From contig NZ_FNGO01000023.1 in assembly GCF_900103135.1 (NCBI RefSeq), positions 1 to 37,954 of the forward strand: DNA of 37,954 nucleotides, read 5' to 3'. Below are positions 36,963 to 37,954 of the stretch, piece by piece. A program made the translations under genes and the position numbers. Source of the DNA: Halarsenatibacter silvermanii. GTDB taxonomy: Bacteria > Bacillota > Halanaerobiia > Halanaerobiales > Halarsenatibacteraceae. Positions within the stretch are counted from its first letter, which is position 1. The number at the start of each line of letters is the position of its first letter. The notes under the pieces are model-generated. The model did no database searches, had not been told where the DNA came from, and saw nothing but the letters and a program-made list of their open reading frames with translations.

Positions 36963-36989
36963 ATCATGGACAAATATATCATGGACAAA
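36963..36989 (-). repeat. 12-bp direct repeat in the candidate small RNA
   Basis: ATCATGGACAAA occurs on the + strand at 36963-36974 and 36978-36989, a period of 15 bases. On the minus strand this gives two copies of TTTGTCCATGAT inside the predicted RNA. It could be a protein-binding operator or a repeated RNA module. It does not resemble the Firmicutes SOS box GAAC-N4-GTTC. Confidence 0.75.
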
Positions 36990-36993
36990 CTTT

Positions 36994-37008
36994 CAGTAAT
37001 GATTATCA
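36994..37008 (-). promoter_or_regulatory. Fur-like operator next to the candidate small-RNA promoter
   Basis: TGATAAT-C-ATTACTG on the minus strand matches the Fur 7-1-7 pattern TGATAAT-N-ATTATCA at 11 of 14 positions, with a perfect left half. It lies at about +10 to +24 of the predicted transcript, a place where a repressor could block it. Fur-family sites are AT-rich and easily mimicked, so this is tentative. Confidence 0.35.
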
Positions 37009-37023
37009 ATTCATCTTAGATGC

Positions 37024-37052
37024 ATTATAATATAATAGATATACTTTGTCAA
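37024..37052 (-). promoter_or_regulatory. Perfect consensus sigma-A promoter between cysE and uvrB
   Basis: TTGACA (37052-37047) and TATAAT (37029-37024) on the minus strand are exactly 17 bases apart. It lies 51 bases after the cysE stop and points toward uvrB. With the terminator at 36925-36897 it defines a unit of about 120 nt. Confidence 0.85.
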
Positions 37053-37102
37053 GTTTTGATCAGCATAAATTTCTGTTATTAAAGCGAACTATCCGCAATT
37101 TC

Positions 37103-37756
37103 TCAGGAGGCTCTCTTGCTCTGATCCTTTTCGATCTGTTCTTTCAGCTCCTGAACTTCTTTTTCCAGATCTCTGATTCTTTCCTGCACAGGATCGGGCA
37201 TATCCCCATGCTCGAGATCCCTTTCTGCATGAATTCTGCGGCCATCTCTTTTCACTATTCTGCCGGGCACGCCCACGACTGTAGAGTTAGCCGGAACATC
37301 TTCCAGCACGACAGCTCCGGCGCCGATCTTTACGTTTTTTTCGATCTCAATCGACCCGAGAATATTAGCTCCCGCCCCCACGACAACATTATCGCCCAGG
37401 GTGGGATGACGTTTTCCCTGTTCATTGCCCGTTCCGCCCAGGGTAACACCCTGAAACAGGGTGACATTTTCACCGAGTTCGGCAGTTTCTCCTATGACTA
37501 TACCCATTCCGTGATCTATAAAGAAGCCTCTGCTTATTCTTGCTCCAGGATGAATTTCGATACCGGTGAAGAACCTGACCAGCTGTGAAATTAATCGGGG
37601 CAGCGTCCTCAAACCCAGATTATAGAGTTTATGATTAAAACGGTGAACCAGTATGGCATGAAATCCTGCATATGAGAGCAGCGCTTCCAGAAAATTATTT
37701 ACGGCGGGGTCGCGATCGAATATCGCTCTGTAATCAGCAGCTATCTTTTTAAACAT
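37103..37756 (-). CDS. cysE: Serine O-acetyltransferase
   Basis: CysE acetylates serine with acetyl-CoA, the first committed step of cysteine synthesis. The 217-residue protein has the short alpha-helical N-terminal part (MFKKIAADYRAIFDRDPAVNNFLEALLSYAGFHAI) and the left-handed beta-helix of hexapeptide repeats. The catalytic region is GIEIHPGARISRGFFIDHGMGIVIGETAELGENVTLFQGVTLGG, with the active His in FIDHG, and the late loop GVTLGGTGNEQGKRHPTLGD is present. A charged coiled tail (VQERIRDLEKEVQELKEQIEKDQ) replaces the feedback-sensitive terminus of enteric CysE, so cysteine inhibition may differ. The ATG follows AAAGGGG. A weak promoter (TATACT at 37805-37800, poor -35) lies upstream. cysK is not in the window. 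Confidence 0.95.
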   Translation of the reverse strand: MFKKIAADYRAIFDRDPAVNNFLEALLSYAGFHAILVHRFNHKLYNLGLRTLPRLISQLVRFFTGIEIHPGARISRGFFIDHGMGIVIGETAELGENVTLFQGVTLGGTGNEQGKRHPTLGDNVVVGAGANILGSIEIEKNVKIGAGAVVLEDVPANSTVVGVPGRIVKRDGRRIHAERDLEHGDMPDPVQERIRDLEKEVQELKEQIEKDQSKRAS

Positions 37757-37954
37757 CGGAAAAACCCCTTTAAAGGTTGAAATTAAAATCAGGAATTAAA
37801 GTATACTATCTTTATCTACATTGTATCATCTCTGTCTCAAAATGCAAACGGGAGCTGCTTGTTTGAGTTAATTAGTTGTGGGTAGTACAATATTCATACT
37901 AAATCTGATCAAGGGAAAGAAATATAAATTGAGGTCTCACACACTTAAATATGC

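Larger units (their letters stand above)
36897..37017 (-). ncRNA. Candidate C-rich small RNA or attenuated uvrB leader
   Basis: A perfect promoter would start transcription near 37017, and a strong terminator ends at 36897, giving an RNA of about 120 nt. The body carries two copies of TTTGTCCATGAT and then an unpaired, strongly C-rich run (CCCCCCAACCCCTAACC, CTCCTGCCC, ATCCTCC) before the 3' hairpin. C-rich single-stranded stretches in Firmicutes regulatory RNAs such as FsrA and RsaE/RoxS pair with ribosome-binding sites. The same RNA could instead be an attenuator leader, because uvrB follows in the same direction. I see no minus-strand reading frame with a ribosome-binding site. Existence and function are inference. 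Confidence 0.5.

Noticed and set aside
36932-36976. 14-codon minus-strand leader-peptide frame ([14 protein letters not shown]) in the candidate small RNA
   Set aside because: There is no ribosome-binding site before its ATG and no run of regulatory codons, so a classic leader peptide is not supported.
36888-37102. LexA/SOS box upstream of uvrB
   Set aside because: I looked for GAAC-N4-GTTC or a similar palindrome and found none. The direct repeat there is not palindromic.

Overview
The window looks like chromosomal DNA from a low-to-mid GC, anaerobic, Firmicutes-type bacterium. The gene orders are typical of that group: cggR-gapA-pgk-tpiA-gpmI-eno, rapZ-yvcK-whiA, rnr-smpB-ssrA and uvrB-uvrA-uvrC. 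The proteins are unusually rich in Glu and Asp, and there is a membrane pyrophosphatase with a K+-dependent signature. Together these suggest a halophile, possibly of the Halanaerobiales. That placement is inference from the sequence only.

Layout. Positions 1-3.7 kb (+ strand) form a damaged signalling region. The 3' part of an IS transposase abuts a hybrid histidine kinase that has lost its 5' half and carries a 14-bp tandem duplication that breaks its receiver domain. An intact REC-PAS-GAF-PP2C regulator follows, and a 51-codon HD-GYP stub lies on the other strand. Positions 4.0-10.6 kb (- strand) hold secG, a K+-type pyrophosphatase (hppA), a hotdog thioesterase, an HD hydrolase, RNase R, SmpB, tmRNA and tRNA-Trp. 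This is the classic secG-rnr-smpB-ssrA ribosome-rescue cluster with three extra genes inserted. Positions 10.8-12.8 kb (+ strand) are a short unit with a DnaD-like protein, a DnaC/DnaI-type helicase loader and a small basic protein, closed by a terminator shared with eno.

Positions 12.9-20.2 kb (- strand) are the complete lower-glycolysis operon behind its repressor CggR, with a recognisable promoter and tandem operator. Upstream in the same direction come rpoN, whiA, yvcK, rapZ and a squalene/phytoene synthase (20.3-25.7 kb). Next are a ROK sugar kinase, a YesL-like membrane protein and a Cof-type HAD phosphatase (25.9-28.5 kb), then glyA with its terminator. The whole nucleotide excision repair set uvrB-uvrA-uvrC occupies 30-36.8 kb, and cysE lies at 37.1-37.8 kb.

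The most interesting non-genic signal lies between cysE and uvrB. A perfect consensus promoter (TTGACA-17-TATAAT) is followed about 120 nt later by a strong intrinsic terminator. The predicted RNA contains a Fur-like box near its start, a 12-bp direct repeat and long C-rich runs. It is a candidate C-rich small RNA or an attenuated uvrB leader. The only other perfect consensus promoter I found drives the tmRNA.
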